Source: Oscillospiraceae bacterium
GTDB lineage: Bacteria; Bacillota; Clostridia; Oscillospirales; Oscillospiraceae
Direction of reading: 5' to 3'
Length of the DNA stretch: 47,766 nt
Assembly: GCA_015067615.1 (NCBI GenBank)
Contig: SVMD01000017.1
Coordinates: 1-47,766, forward strand
Made by a program: the position numbers and the translations under genes. Of the stretch, positions 21,908-31,338 are shown one piece after another. The notes beneath the pieces were generated by a model. That model searched no databases. It saw nothing but the letters and a program-made list of their open reading frames with translations, and was not told the DNA's origin. Positions within the stretch are counted from its first letter, which is position 1. Each line of letters starts with the position of its first letter.

Positions 21908-24340
21908 ATGAACCGACTGTTAAGTAAGCTGGGAAGAACCATCCAGGATACCGGAAAGCGGATCCTGGGCAATGAACTGGCCCAGGAGGAAAATGTGGTC
22001 TTTGGGGAGAAGATCGTCACCCCCGGCATGCCGGAAATCCTCCGCAAAATCGCCGGAGAGGGTATCGTGCTGCTGGAAAATGACGGCGTTCTGCCTCTGA
22101 AAGCGGGGCAAAGAGTCTCCGTTTTCGGCCGGTGCCAGAACGACTGGTTCTATGTGGGCTACGGCAGCGGCGGCGATGTGCATCCGCCCTATACCGTATC
22201 CCTGATGGAGGGCCTGCGCAGCGCCGGAGTTCCTGTGAATGAGGACCTGGCAGGCAAATATGCCGCCTGGTGCGAAGCCAATCCCGCCGACCACGGCTTC
22301 TGGGGCCACTGGCCCTATTTCCACCCGGAGATGCCCCTGGAGGATGCAGCAGTGGATGCCGCCGCGGCAGCTTCCGATGTGGCTATCCTGGTCATCGGCC
22401 GGGCCGCCGGTGAGGACCGGGAAAATGTGCTGGAGGCCGGAAGCTATTACCTGACGGAGCAGGAGCATACCCTGCTGCGGCAGGTGACTAAGGCTTTTGC
22501 CAAGGTGGTGGTGCTGCTGAACAGCGGCAACATCATGGATCTGTCCTTTACGAAGATGTATCCCATTTCCGCCCTGGTCTATGCCTGGCAGCTGGGTATG
22601 GAAAGCGGCAATGCTGTGGCAGATGTACTCACCGGCAAGGTGAACCCCAGCGGCAAGCTGTCCGCCACCATCGCCCGGAACTATCCAGAATACCCCAGCA
22701 GCGCCGCTTTTGGCAATAAGGAATATAACAACTACGAAGAGGATATCTACGTGGGCTACCGGTATTTCAGCACCTTCGCCCCGGACAAGGTCCTCTATCC
22801 CTTCGGCTACGGCCTGTCCTATACCACATTTTCTCTGACTGTGGAGAATCTGTGCCGGGAAGATGGCCTGACCACCATCTCTGTCCGGGTGGCCAACACC
22901 GGAGATACCGCAGGCAGGGAAGTGGTCCAGGTCTACTGCGCCCCTCCCGCCGGAAAGCTGAGCAAGGCTGCCCGGAATCTGGTGGCCTACGGCAAGACCG
23001 GTCTGCTGCAGCCCGGTGAGGAAGCGGTACTCACCCTGACCATCCGGGACTTAGACTGCGCCAGCTTTGATGACAGCGGCGTGACTGGCTTCAAGGATGC
23101 CTTCCTGCTGGAACAGGGAGAATATAAGCTCTATGTGGGTAATTGCAGCACCGCAGATACCCTTGGAGGCAGCTTTGCTGTAGAGGAGACCACACTTTTA
23201 CAGCAGTGCAGCGAGTGTTGTGGCCCCGAAAAGCCCTTCGATGTGCTGACCGAACAGGGCATGAAGCCGGTGACCCTGAGCAGCCGGAATCTGAAGCAGC
23301 GGATCCTGGACAACCTGCCGGAGGCGGTGGCCTATACCGGCGATCAGGGAATCAAGCTGCTGGATGTGAAGGAAGGCAGAGCGACCCTGGATGCCTTTAT
23401 TGCTCAGCTCAGTGACGCGGAACTGGGTGACCTGAGCCGGGGAGAGGGACCCATGAATTCCCACCACGGCACCGTGGGCAACGCCGGTGCCTTCGGCGGC
23501 ATCACCGAGGCCCTCCGGGCCAAGGGCATCCCGCCCGTGATCACCGCCGACGGCCCCTCCGGCCTGCGAGTTAAGCTCCACACCTCTCTGCTGCCCTGCG
23601 GCACCGCCATTGCATGCACCTGGGATAACACCCTGGCGGAAATGATGTATGCCCACATGGGCCGGGAGGTTCACGATTTTGAAGTGGATGTGCTGCTGTC
23701 TCCCGGCATGAATATCCACCGGAACCCCCTCTGCGGCAGAAACTTTGAGTATTATTCCGAGGATCCCTACCTCACCGGCAAAATGGCCGCCGCAGCCGTC
23801 CGGGGCATCCAGTCCGCCGGCGTCTCCGCCTGCCCCAAGCACTTTGCCTGCAACAACCAGGAGGTCAACCGGAACAAGAATGACAGCCGCGTGTCCATGC
23901 GTGCCCTCCGGGAGATCTATCTGAAGGGCTTTGAAATCTGCGTCAGGGAGGCGGCGCCCCGGAACATCATGACCTCCTACAATAAGATCAACGGTGTCTG
24001 GAGCCACTATAACTACGACCTGGCCACCACCATCCTCCGTCAGGAGTGGGGCTATCAGGGCAACATCGTTACCGACTGGTGGATGCAGAAGTCCGTCAGT
24101 CCCGAATTCCCCACGGTCCGCAACAGTGCCTACCGGGTCCGGGCCCAGGTGGACGTGCTGATGCCCGGCGGTGACTCCTACGCCCAGCAGAAATATGTGT
24201 TCGACCAGGAGCAGCTGGAAACGCTGGACAAGCCCGAGGGCCTGACCCGGGGCGAATTGCAGAGAACGGCCCGGAATGTGCTGAACTTCATCTTAAAGCA
24301 GATGGAATACCGGAATCTTTTTCAGGAGGAAACGGAATGA
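21908..24340 (+). CDS. Glycoside hydrolase family 3 protein with swapped domain order
   Basis: 810 residues. In most GH3 enzymes the TIM barrel comes first; here the alpha/beta sandwich domain (about 40-265, ending GKVNPSGKLSATI) and the fibronectin-III-like domain (about 300-425, YPFGYGLSYTTF) come first, and the barrel is C-terminal (about 475-790). The barrel has DGPSGLR, RNPLCGRNFEYYSEDP, KHFACNNQE and the nucleophile Asp723 in VTDWW, all expected for beta-glucosidase-type enzymes. This reversed order is known in some Clostridia and rumen bacteria. There is no signal peptide, so it is cytoplasmic. The ATG at 21908 follows GGAGG by 8 nt. It overlaps the LUD gene by 4 bp. Substrate unknown, probably an imported beta-glycoside. 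Confidence 0.93.
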   Translation: MNRLLSKLGRTIQDTGKRILGNELAQEENVVFGEKIVTPGMPEILRKIAGEGIVLLENDGVLPLKAGQRVSVFGRCQNDWFYVGYGSGGDVHPPYTVSLMEGLRSAGVPVNEDLAGKYAAWCEANPADHGFWGHWPYFHPEMPLEDAAVDAAAAASDVAILVIGRAAGEDRENVLEAGSYYLTEQEHTLLRQVTKAFAKVVVLLNSGNIMDLSFTKMYPISALVYAWQLGMESGNAVADVLTGKVNPSGKLSATIARNYPEYPSSAAFGNKEYNNYEEDIYVGYRYFSTFAPDKVLYPFGYGLSYTTFSLTVENLCREDGLTTISVRVANTGDTAGREVVQVYCAPPAGKLSKAARNLVAYGKTGLLQPGEEAVLTLTIRDLDCASFDDSGVTGFKDAFLLEQGEYKLYVGNCSTADTLGGSFAVEETTLLQQCSECCGPEKPFDVLTEQGMKPVTLSSRNLKQRILDNLPEAVAYTGDQGIKLLDVKEGRATLDAFIAQLSDAELGDLSRGEGPMNSHHGTVGNAGAFGGITEALRAKGIPPVITADGPSGLRVKLHTSLLPCGTAIACTWDNTLAEMMYAHMGREVHDFEVDVLLSPGMNIHRNPLCGRNFEYYSEDPYLTGKMAAAAVRGIQSAGVSACPKHFACNNQEVNRNKNDSRVSMRALREIYLKGFEICVREAAPRNIMTSYNKINGVWSHYNYDLATTILRQEWGYQGNIVTDWWMQKSVSPEFPTVRNSAYRVRAQVDVLMPGGDSYAQQKYVFDQEQLETLDKPEGLTRGELQRTARNVLNFILKQMEYRNLFQEETE

Positions 24341-24975
24341 ACCAGTTTCAGAAACAATACTATGACAAGCGGGCCCAGGTGCTGCTGAAAAATCTCCACA
24401 AGCGGCATTTTGACGCCTGGTACTGTGAAAACAGGGAAGAGGCTCTTGCGAAAGCCCTGGAGCTGATCCCGGAGGGGGCCTGCGTCGGCTGGGGCGGTGC
24501 CACCTCCGCCGAGGAGATCGGCCTGCTGAAGTGTCTTCGCACAGGTGCTTACAAGGCCATTGACCGGGATACCGCCGAAACCCCCGAAAAGCGGGTGGAA
24601 ATGATGCGTCAGTGCCTTCTGACGGATTATTTCATCACCGGTGCCAATGCCATCAGCCTGGACGGCCAGATGGTGAACATCGACGGCATGGGCAACCGGG
24701 TGGCAGCTATCGTTTACGGCCCCAGGAAGATCATCGTCATCGCAGGCATGAACAAGGTGGTGGACACCCTGGAGGATGCTGTGACCCGGGCCCGGACTGT
24801 GGCGGCTCCCATCAATAAGCAGCGCTTCGGCGGGGAGACCCCCTGCGGCGTCACCGGCTCCTGTGCCGACTGCTTAAGTGACGGCTGCATTTGCAGCCAG
24901 ATCCTCGTGACCCGCAACTGTAAACCCGCCGGACGGATCACCTTCATTCTGGTAGGAGAGGAACTTGGCTTTTAA
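24337..24975 (+). CDS. LUD-domain protein (LutC/YkgG-like, DUF162)
   Basis: 212 residues of the LUD superfamily, which includes LutB/LutC of lactate oxidation and many stand-alone forms of unknown role. Seen: WGGATSAEEIG, RDTAETPEKRVEMMRQ, TGANAISLDGQMVNIDGMGNR, GPRKIIVIAGMNKV, and a cysteine-rich tail (CGVTGSCADCLSDGCICSQ) that could hold a metal or Fe-S group. It starts inside the end of the GH3 gene (ATGA overlap), so the two are translationally coupled, and the gtrA-like gene follows directly. No lutA/lutB genes are here. Its link to sugar metabolism is only positional. Confidence 0.9.
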   Translation: MNQFQKQYYDKRAQVLLKNLHKRHFDAWYCENREEALAKALELIPEGACVGWGGATSAEEIGLLKCLRTGAYKAIDRDTAETPEKRVEMMRQCLLTDYFITGANAISLDGQMVNIDGMGNRVAAIVYGPRKIIVIAGMNKVVDTLEDAVTRARTVAAPINKQRFGGETPCGVTGSCADCLSDGCICSQILVTRNCKPAGRITFILVGEELGF

Positions 24976-25392
24976 ATGATCGGTAAAATCAAGGCACTTT
25001 TCGTCAAATACTATGATATTCTGGTCTATCTTGTGTTCGGCGTGCTGACCACGGTTGTCAATTATCTGATTTTTCTGCCCTGCTATAATCTTTTGGGCCT
25101 TTCCTCCTCGGTGAGCAATGTGATGGCCTGGGTGGTGGCTGTGGCCTTTGCCTATGTGACCAACAAGCCCTTTGTGTTCCGCAGCCATGATTGGTCCCGG
25201 GAAACGGTGATCCCGGAGCTGAGCAGATTCATCGGCACCCGGCTGGGCTCCGGCGCATTGGAAACGCTTATCCTCCTGGTCACCGTGGACTGGCTGGGTA
25301 TGAACGGCAACCTCTGGAAGATAGTTACCTCCGTGCTGGTAGTCATCATCAACTATGTGGGCAGCAAGCTGCTGGTATTCCGGAAAAAATAA
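24976..25392 (+). CDS. GtrA-family membrane protein
   Basis: 138 residues with four predicted membrane helices, matching the GtrA/DPMS-like family thought to move or hold lipid-linked sugars in the membrane. Typical features are YLVFGVLTTVVNYLIF in the first helix, the conserved NKPFVF after helix two and VINYVGSKLLVFRKK at the end. The ATG follows the LUD stop with no gap, so expression depends on the upstream genes. No glycosyltransferase partner is adjacent, which is unusual. A terminator follows. Confidence 0.92.
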   Translation: MIGKIKALFVKYYDILVYLVFGVLTTVVNYLIFLPCYNLLGLSSSVSNVMAWVVAVAFAYVTNKPFVFRSHDWSRETVIPELSRFIGTRLGSGALETLILLVTVDWLGMNGNLWKIVTSVLVVIINYVGSKLLVFRKK

Positions 25393-25397
25393 CACAA

Positions 25398-25435
25398 CGG
25401 CGGTTCCTCTGAACGGGGAGCCGCCGAAATTTTTG
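25398..25435 (+). terminator. Terminator of the GH3-LUD-GtrA operon
   Basis: CGGCGGTTCC pairs with GGAGCCGCCG (with a G-T pair) around a TCTGAACGG-type loop, followed by AAATTTTTG. Confidence 0.8.
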
Positions 25436-25456
25436 TTTCCTCGTTTACAAAATGTT

Positions 25457-25485
25457 TCGACATTCAACGTATAACGTGCTATAAT
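25457..25485 (+). promoter_or_regulatory. Promoter of the ABC/FtsX pair
   Basis: TCGACA (25457-25462), a 17-nt spacer and TATAAT (25480-25485), 27 nt before the first start. Confidence 0.65.
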
Positions 25486-25512
25486 ATTTCCAACTATGTA
25501 AATTGGAGTGTT

Positions 25513-26220
25513 ATGCTTATGGCATTTGTTGAGTTTCACAACGTGGGCAAGACCTACCACATGGGCGAGGTGGAGATCAACGCCCTTCACGATGCCTCCT
25601 TCGAGGTGGAGAAGGGCGAGCTTGTGGTCATCGTGGGCCCCTCCGGCGCCGGCAAGACCACGCTGCTGAATATTTTGGGCGGCATGGACACCCTGTCTAC
25701 CGGCAATGTGATCATTGACGGACAGGATATCTCCTCCTATAACCGCAAGCAGCTGACCGAATACCGCCGCCATGATGTGGGCTTCGTGTTCCAGTTCTAT
25801 AACCTCATCGGCAACCTGACGGCTCTGGAAAATGTGGAGCTGGCAAACCAGATCTGCCGCAACCCCCTGGATGCTGCCCAGGTATTGCAGAATGTGGGCC
25901 TGGGTGGTCGGGTGAAGAATTTCCCCAGCCAGCTCTCCGGCGGCGAGCAGCAGCGTGTGGCCATCGCCCGTGCCCTGGCCAAGAATCCCAAGCTGCTGCT
26001 GTGCGACGAGCCCACCGGCGCCCTGGACTACCAGACTGGCAAGGCCATTTTGCAGCTTTTGCAGGACACCGGCCGGAAGACCGGCATGACCATCATCATC
26101 ATCACTCACAACGGCGCCCTGACGGATATGGCCGACCGGGTGATCCAGGTACGCAGCGGCACCATCAAGTCCGTGCAGATGAACGAGAATCCCAAGGATA
26201 TTGCGGAGATTGAATGGTAA
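25513..26220 (+). CDS. ABC transporter ATP-binding protein (LolD/MacB type)
   Basis: 235 residues: Walker [10 protein letters not shown], signature [15 protein letters not shown], Walker [13 protein letters not shown] and a switch histidine in IIIITHN. It belongs to the LolD/FtsE-like class that pairs with FtsX permeases. It powers the coiled-coil permease encoded next, whose start overlaps the end of this gene. Two starts are possible: ATG 25513 (4 nt after GGAG) or ATG 25519 (10 nt after it, giving [13 protein letters not shown], closer to the usual family start). It resembles the N-terminal domain of the fusion at 18363. Confidence 0.94.
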   Translation: MLMAFVEFHNVGKTYHMGEVEINALHDASFEVEKGELVVIVGPSGAGKTTLLNILGGMDTLSTGNVIIDGQDISSYNRKQLTEYRRHDVGFVFQFYNLIGNLTALENVELANQICRNPLDAAQVLQNVGLGGRVKNFPSQLSGGEQQRVAIARALAKNPKLLLCDEPTGALDYQTGKAILQLLQDTGRKTGMTIIIITHNGALTDMADRVIQVRSGTIKSVQMNENPKDIAEIEW

Positions 26221-29200
26221 TGAAGAAAAACGCAATGCGAAAAAATCTGACCCAGTCGATCCTCAAATCCCTGGGCCGGTATATCGCCATCGTGGCGATC
26301 ATTGCTCTGGGTGCCAGTATGTTCGTGGGTCTGCTGATGACCAAGACGGACATGGTTGCCACCGGCCAGAAGCATATGGATGAACTGAATATGTTCGACC
26401 TGCGGCTGATGAACAGCTACGGCTGGGACCTGGACACGGTGGACACAGTAAAGACCTTTCCCGGCCTGGTGGACGTGGAAGGCGTCATGTACACGGACAT
26501 CATCGTGAAGCTGAATGACAGCACCGATGATCTGGTGTACCGGTTCTACGCCATGCCGGAGAAGGTAAACCGTTTTCTGCTCCGGGGCGGACGGCTGCCG
26601 GAAGCACCGGACGAATGTTTGGCTGACGGCTACCACACCGACGACAGCATCCTGGGCACCAAGATCCATGTATCTGAGACCAATGATGAGGATGCCGCCG
26701 ATGTCCTGGTCTACAAGACCTATACGGTGGTGGGCTACATCGCAAGCCCCCTGTACATGGATATGAACCGGGGCACCACGTCTGTGGGCAGCGGCAGCCT
26801 GTCCAACTATGTGATCATTCCCCGGGAGAGCATGGATCTTGACTACTACGCCGAGATCAATGTGACCATCCCCGGCGATTATGCGGTGTATTCCGACATG
26901 TATAATGACGCCATGGAGGAGGCAGGGGACAAGATCGAACCTCTGCTGCAGCCCCTGGCGGATCAGCGGCTGATCAAGGTCAGGGAAGAGGCCTGGGACG
27001 CTTACTATGAGGGTAAGCAGGAATACGAGGACGGCCTGAAAGAATTCAACGAGGAAAAAGAAAAGGCTGAGCAGGAGCTTGCGGATGCCTATCAGCAGCT
27101 TCTGGATGCGGAACAGGAAATTGCCGACAACGAAAAGCGCCTGGAGGACGGCCAGAACCAGATCAATGCCGCCTGGGGTCAGATTTCCTCCGGTGAGGCG
27201 GAGCTGCGCAGCGGCAAGCAGCAGCTTCAGACTATGAAATCCCTCATGCTGGATCCCATCGTTTCCATGGAGGAGCCGGTCCGGAAAAACTACGAAAATA
27301 CCGTTGCCCAGATCGCAAGCCTGGAAGCTCAGATCGCCGCAATAGACGCACAGATCGACACCATCCGGCAGGAAATGGCAGCGGACGGTGCCCTGCTGGC
27401 AGAACTGGACAATCAGATCGACAGCACCAATAACCAGATCAATTCCCTGAACGTCCGGCTTCAGGGTGCCATCGGCATGCGGGATTTTCTGATGCTGATG
27501 CCCGGCGACAATGCCGAGGCAATTGCTCAGCTGAATGCCTCCATTGCGTCCATGGAAGCGGAGCGCGCCGGGCTGCAGGCACTGCTTCCTGAGCTGGAAG
27601 TACAGCGGGCAGAAATCGCTGACCGGGTAGGGGAGCCCCTTTCCCGGATCGACGCTCTGGAAGAACAGAAAGAGCCCCTGCAGTCCGAGATCAATATGCT
27701 GAACCTGTCCCTTGAGGGAATCAAGACCAACCTGGACAGACTGACCTCCGCCCGGGAGAATATGGAATCCATGCTGGCCGATTCCGAAGCCCAGATCGCC
27801 GAGGGCGAGAAGCAGCTGGCCGAGGGTAAGGCGCAGCTTTACTACCAGCAGAGCGTCCTGGACGACGGCAGGCAGGCCCTGGAGGAGGGCAAGCTGGAGC
27901 TGGAAGACGGCTGGAAGGAATACGAGGAAGGAAAGGCGGAATTCGAAACCGAGATCGCCGAGGCAGAAGCCGAACTGGCAGACGCGGAAAAGCAGCTGGA
28001 GGAAGCTCTGGAGATCCTGGAATCCATGACCAAAAATGAGGTCATTATCCTGGACCGGAACAGCAACATCGGCTACAATTCCCTGGACAGTGCCTCCGAC
28101 ATCGTACAGGGCGTGTCCCGGGTGTTCCCTGCCTTCTTCCTGCTGGTTGCCTCCTTAGTGTGCATCACCACCATGACCCGAATGATCGACGAGGAGCGTA
28201 CCCAGATCGGCACCCTGAAAGCCCTGGGCTACAGCAACGGCGCCATCATCAGCAAATACCTGATCTACGCCGGTTCCGGCGCGGTGGTTGGCTGCGGCCT
28301 GGGTGTGCTGGTGGGCAGCGTGGCCTTCCCGGTGATATTGTGGCAGGCCTACAAGATCATGCTCTACATTACCGACGATATCGTTCTGAAGATCAACTGG
28401 TGGCTCTGCGGCGCCGTGGTGGGCGCTTATACCGCCGTCATGCTGCTGGTTACCTGGTACTGCTGCCGCAGGGCACTGAAGGAGGAGCCCGCGGAGCTGA
28501 TCCACCCCAAGGCTCCGGACGCGGGAAAGAAGATCCTGCTGGAATACCTGCCCTTCTGGCATCGGATCAGCTTCCTGAACAAGGTCACCATCCGCAATGT
28601 CTTCCGCTACCGCCAGCGGCTGGCCATGATGCTGGTGGGCATCGGCGGCTGTACGGCCCTGCTGGTCACGGGCTTCGGCCTCCGGGATTCCATCGTCAAT
28701 GTGGTGGACTACCAGTTCCAGGAGGTCACCACCTATGATATGTCCGTATATTTCTCCGAAGGACAGAACCCGGAACAGCAGGCGGACTTTATCAAGGACG
28801 TGGCCTACGGTTCCGAGAACACCATGTTCTACCACCAGAGCAGTGTGGATCTGGAGTTTGACGGACATACCCGGGAGATCTACCTGATCGCGGCAGGGGA
28901 GGGGGTCACGGACTTCATCGACCTGCATGAGGACGAGACAGCGATTCCGTTCCCCGGTGTCAACCAGGTGGTCATCTCCGTGGGTGCCGCCGAGGGCATG
29001 GGCATGGAGGTGGGCGATGTGATTCACATGCGCAACGCCGACCTGAAGACCCTGGAGCTGACTGTTTCCGGCATCTACGACAACCATGTCTATAACTACG
29101 CCATTATCCATCCGGATACCATCACCGAGCAGTGGGGTGAGCCCGCCGCCGAGCAGATGGCCTTTGTCAAGGTGAAGGAGGGGCAGGATGCCCATGAGCT

Positions 29201-29690
29201 CAGCGCCGATATTACCGGCATGAGCGGCGTCATGAACGTGTCCGTCAGCGAGGACCTGGCCGACATGGTGGGCAGCATGATGGAGGCACTGGACCTGGTG
29301 GTCTGGGTCATCGTGTTCTGCGCCGGCGCCCTGGCGGTGATCGTGCTGTATAACCTGACCAATATCAACATCAACGAGCGGATCCGGGAAATTGCTACCA
29401 TCAAGGTCCTGGGCTTCAACGCCAAGGAGACGGCCATGTACGTCTTTAAGGAGAACCTGAGCCTTTCCGCCATCGGCTCACTGGTGGGCCTGGGTCTGGG
29501 CTATCTGCTGCTGCTGTTCGTTATGAGCCAGATCCGCATCGACATGGTCTATTTCAAGGCCCTGGTGATGCCCGTATCCTATGTCATTTCCATTGTGCTG
29601 ACCATGCTCTCTGCCTGTGTCGTGGACTTTATCTTCTACTTCAAGCTGGATAAGATCAACATGGCGGAAGCTCTAAAATCCGTGGAATAA
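26214..29690 (+). CDS. FtsX-like ABC permease with a long extracytoplasmic coiled coil
   Basis: 1158 residues. A first membrane helix lies at about 21-43, then an outer region that includes a very long charged coiled coil (about 262-605; heptad-rich stretches such as EKEKAEQELADAYQQLLDAE). The first FtsX domain follows (about 630-760, DEERTQIGTLKALGYSNGAI), then a membrane helix after RNVFRYRQRLAMM, a second outer domain, and a second FtsX domain (about 1025-1158, INERIREIATIKVLGFNAKE). This is the two-FtsX-domain layout of large Gram-positive ABC permeases. The start at 26214 has GGAG 5 nt upstream; ATG 26220 is an alternative. Substrate unknown; the coiled coil suggests contact with the cell wall or an outside partner. 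Confidence 0.92.
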   Translation: MVMKKNAMRKNLTQSILKSLGRYIAIVAIIALGASMFVGLLMTKTDMVATGQKHMDELNMFDLRLMNSYGWDLDTVDTVKTFPGLVDVEGVMYTDIIVKLNDSTDDLVYRFYAMPEKVNRFLLRGGRLPEAPDECLADGYHTDDSILGTKIHVSETNDEDAADVLVYKTYTVVGYIASPLYMDMNRGTTSVGSGSLSNYVIIPRESMDLDYYAEINVTIPGDYAVYSDMYNDAMEEAGDKIEPLLQPLADQRLIKVREEAWDAYYEGKQEYEDGLKEFNEEKEKAEQELADAYQQLLDAEQEIADNEKRLEDGQNQINAAWGQISSGEAELRSGKQQLQTMKSLMLDPIVSMEEPVRKNYENTVAQIASLEAQIAAIDAQIDTIRQEMAADGALLAELDNQIDSTNNQINSLNVRLQGAIGMRDFLMLMPGDNAEAIAQLNASIASMEAERAGLQALLPELEVQRAEIADRVGEPLSRIDALEEQKEPLQSEINMLNLSLEGIKTNLDRLTSARENMESMLADSEAQIAEGEKQLAEGKAQLYYQQSVLDDGRQALEEGKLELEDGWKEYEEGKAEFETEIAEAEAELADAEKQLEEALEILESMTKNEVIILDRNSNIGYNSLDSASDIVQGVSRVFPAFFLLVASLVCITTMTRMIDEERTQIGTLKALGYSNGAIISKYLIYAGSGAVVGCGLGVLVGSVAFPVILWQAYKIMLYITDDIVLKINWWLCGAVVGAYTAVMLLVTWYCCRRALKEEPAELIHPKAPDAGKKILLEYLPFWHRISFLNKVTIRNVFRYRQRLAMMLVGIGGCTALLVTGFGLRDSIVNVVDYQFQEVTTYDMSVYFSEGQNPEQQADFIKDVAYGSENTMFYHQSSVDLEFDGHTREIYLIAAGEGVTDFIDLHEDETAIPFPGVNQVVISVGAAEGMGMEVGDVIHMRNADLKTLELTVSGIYDNHVYNYAIIHPDTITEQWGEPAAEQMAFVKVKEGQDAHELSADITGMSGVMNVSVSEDLADMVGSMMEALDLVVWVIVFCAGALAVIVLYNLTNININERIREIATIKVLGFNAKETAMYVFKENLSLSAIGSLVGLGLGYLLLLFVMSQIRIDMVYFKALVMPVSYVISIVLTMLSACVVDFIFYFKLDKINMAEALKSVE

Positions 29691-29691
29691 G

Positions 29692-29719
29692 AAAAAACGC
29701 GCCCATCGGCGCGTTTTTT
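29692..29719. terminator. Terminator of the ABC/FtsX pair
   Basis: AAAAAACGCGCC and GGCGCGTTTTTT with a CATC loop, starting 2 nt after the stop. Confidence 0.9.
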
Positions 29720-29741
29720 CTGTCTTTGTTGCGATTGCAAC

Positions 29742-29770
29742 TTGATAAATTGCGTAGCATGCGATACAAT
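29742..29770 (+). promoter_or_regulatory. Promoter of the MATE gene
   Basis: TTGATA (29742-29747), a 17-nt spacer and TACAAT (29765-29770), 34 nt before the start. Confidence 0.65.
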
Positions 29771-29804
29771 GTAGCTATACATAGAAGAAAGGTCGGAGAT
29801 ACCA

Positions 29805-31190
29805 ATGAACAAGAAAAGCGGACCCAATCAGGAAGCACGCAGACTGATGATGCTCAATGAACCCATTTCCAGGGTGATCCCCAAGATGGCCATACCCACC
29901 ATCGTTGCTTTCCTGATCAACTCCATCTACTCCCTGGCGGATACCTATTTCGTTTCCTCCCTGGGCACCAACGCCACCGCTGCGGTCAGCGTCAACGCCT
30001 CTCTGGATCAGATGATCATGATGTGCGGCTCCATGCTGGCCATGGGCGCCAACTCCTACATTGCCCGGCTCCTGGGCGAGGGTGACGAGAAAAAGGCCAG
30101 CCAGGTGCTGAGTACCTCTTTCTTCACCGCCTTTGCCATCGGCGCGGTGCTGCTGATCGTTGGCAATCTGTTTATGGTCCCCATGGTCCGGCTTCTGGGT
30201 GCCACCCCCACCTGCGAGCAGTATTCCATCGACTACGCCACCTACATCCTGCTGGCTGCTCCCTTCATGGCCTGTAATTTCGTCATGAACCAGTGCCTCA
30301 GGTCCGAGGGCAGCGCCACCCTTTCCATGGTGGGTATGGGCTTCGGCGGTATCCTGAATATCATTCTGGACCCCATCTTTATCTTCGGTCTGAACATGGG
30401 CGTGGCCGGTGCTTCTCTGGCTACTGCCATTTCCAAGTGGGTCAGCTTTGCCATTCTGGTGTTCCCCTACATCACCCGCCGCAGCCTGCTGCACCTGTCC
30501 ATCCGGAACTTCAAGCCCAGCAAGGATATCATCTCCAAGGTGGTTTCCGTCGGTTCTTCCTCTCTGTTCCGCAACGGCCTGAACGTGGTCTCCGCTATCA
30601 TGCTCAACAACATCGCAGGCGGCATCTCCGACTCCGTTCTGGCTGCCGTGGGCGTTTCCAACAAGATCATGATGTTCCCCTTCTGCATCATCCTGGGCTT
30701 CGGCAACGGCTTCCAGCCTGTGGCCGGCTTCAACTGGGGTGCCAAGCGCTATGACCGGGTGGAGGAGAGCTACAAATTCTCTTCCCGGGTGTCCCTGATC
30801 GGCTCAGCGGTGATGGCCCTGCTGATCGCTGTTTTCTGCGACAAGCTCATCGTGCTGTTTGCCGGTACCGATATGGAAATGCGCAGGATCGGCGCCTTCT
30901 GTATCCTGGCTCAGTGCATTGCACTGCCCATTCATGCATGGGTTGCCACGGTCAATATGTTCTGCGTGGGTCTGGGCAATGCCAAGGGGGCCATGTTGCT
31001 GGCAACCTCCCGGCAGGGTACCTGTTTCATTCCCTTTGTCCACCTGATGGCTTTTGCCTTCGGCGCATACGGCGTGGCCTCCGTCCAGGCCCTGGCCGAT
31101 GTGCTGTCCATGGCACTGGCAATTCCCATTGTGATCTCCATGAAGAAAAAGCTTGCCCGGGCCAAGGCAGGCGACCTGGCTGTTATCTAA
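29805..31190 (+). CDS. MATE-family efflux transporter
   Basis: 461 residues with about twelve membrane helices in two homologous halves. Multidrug and toxic compound extrusion proteins exchange Na+ or H+ for cationic drugs or metabolites. Family marks: the first helix PKMAIPTIVAFLINSIYSLADTYFV, the GANSYIARLLGEGD loop, ILDPIFIFGLNMGVAGASLATAIS, and the second-half GFGNGFQPVAGFNWGAKRYDRV. GGAG lies 8 nt before the ATG. A single-gene unit with its own promoter and terminator; the substrate cannot be read from sequence. Confidence 0.95.
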   Translation: MNKKSGPNQEARRLMMLNEPISRVIPKMAIPTIVAFLINSIYSLADTYFVSSLGTNATAAVSVNASLDQMIMMCGSMLAMGANSYIARLLGEGDEKKASQVLSTSFFTAFAIGAVLLIVGNLFMVPMVRLLGATPTCEQYSIDYATYILLAAPFMACNFVMNQCLRSEGSATLSMVGMGFGGILNIILDPIFIFGLNMGVAGASLATAISKWVSFAILVFPYITRRSLLHLSIRNFKPSKDIISKVVSVGSSSLFRNGLNVVSAIMLNNIAGGISDSVLAAVGVSNKIMMFPFCIILGFGNGFQPVAGFNWGAKRYDRVEESYKFSSRVSLIGSAVMALLIAVFCDKLIVLFAGTDMEMRRIGAFCILAQCIALPIHAWVATVNMFCVGLGNAKGAMLLATSRQGTCFIPFVHLMAFAFGAYGVASVQALADVLSMALAIPIVISMKKKLARAKAGDLAVI

Positions 31191-31198
31191 TATGCCGC

Positions 31199-31232
31199 AT
31201 CCCCCCGCAAAATCAGCGGGGGGATGAATTTT
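31199..31232 (+). terminator. Terminator of the MATE gene
   Basis: ATCCCCCCGC (31199-31208) and GCGGGGGGAT (31216-31225), then GAATTTTG. The T run is short. Confidence 0.75.
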
Positions 31233-31277
31233 GTAGGAATTTACGAAAATTCATAGGAAATATCCATGATTCCTCCA

Positions 31278-31306
31278 TTGATTTCTCCTGCTATGTTGTG
31301 TATAAT
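31278..31306 (+). promoter_or_regulatory. Promoter of the PaaK-like gene
   Basis: TTGATT (31278-31283), a 17-nt spacer and TATAAT (31301-31306), 32 nt before the start. Confidence 0.7.
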
Positions 31307-31338
31307 ATCCATAATCATCATTATGGGGAGTGTGTGGG

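Noticed and set aside
28155..29195. 346-codon minus-strand open frame inside the coiled-coil permease gene
   Set aside because: Antisense shadow without a start signal; the plus strand encodes a clear FtsX domain.
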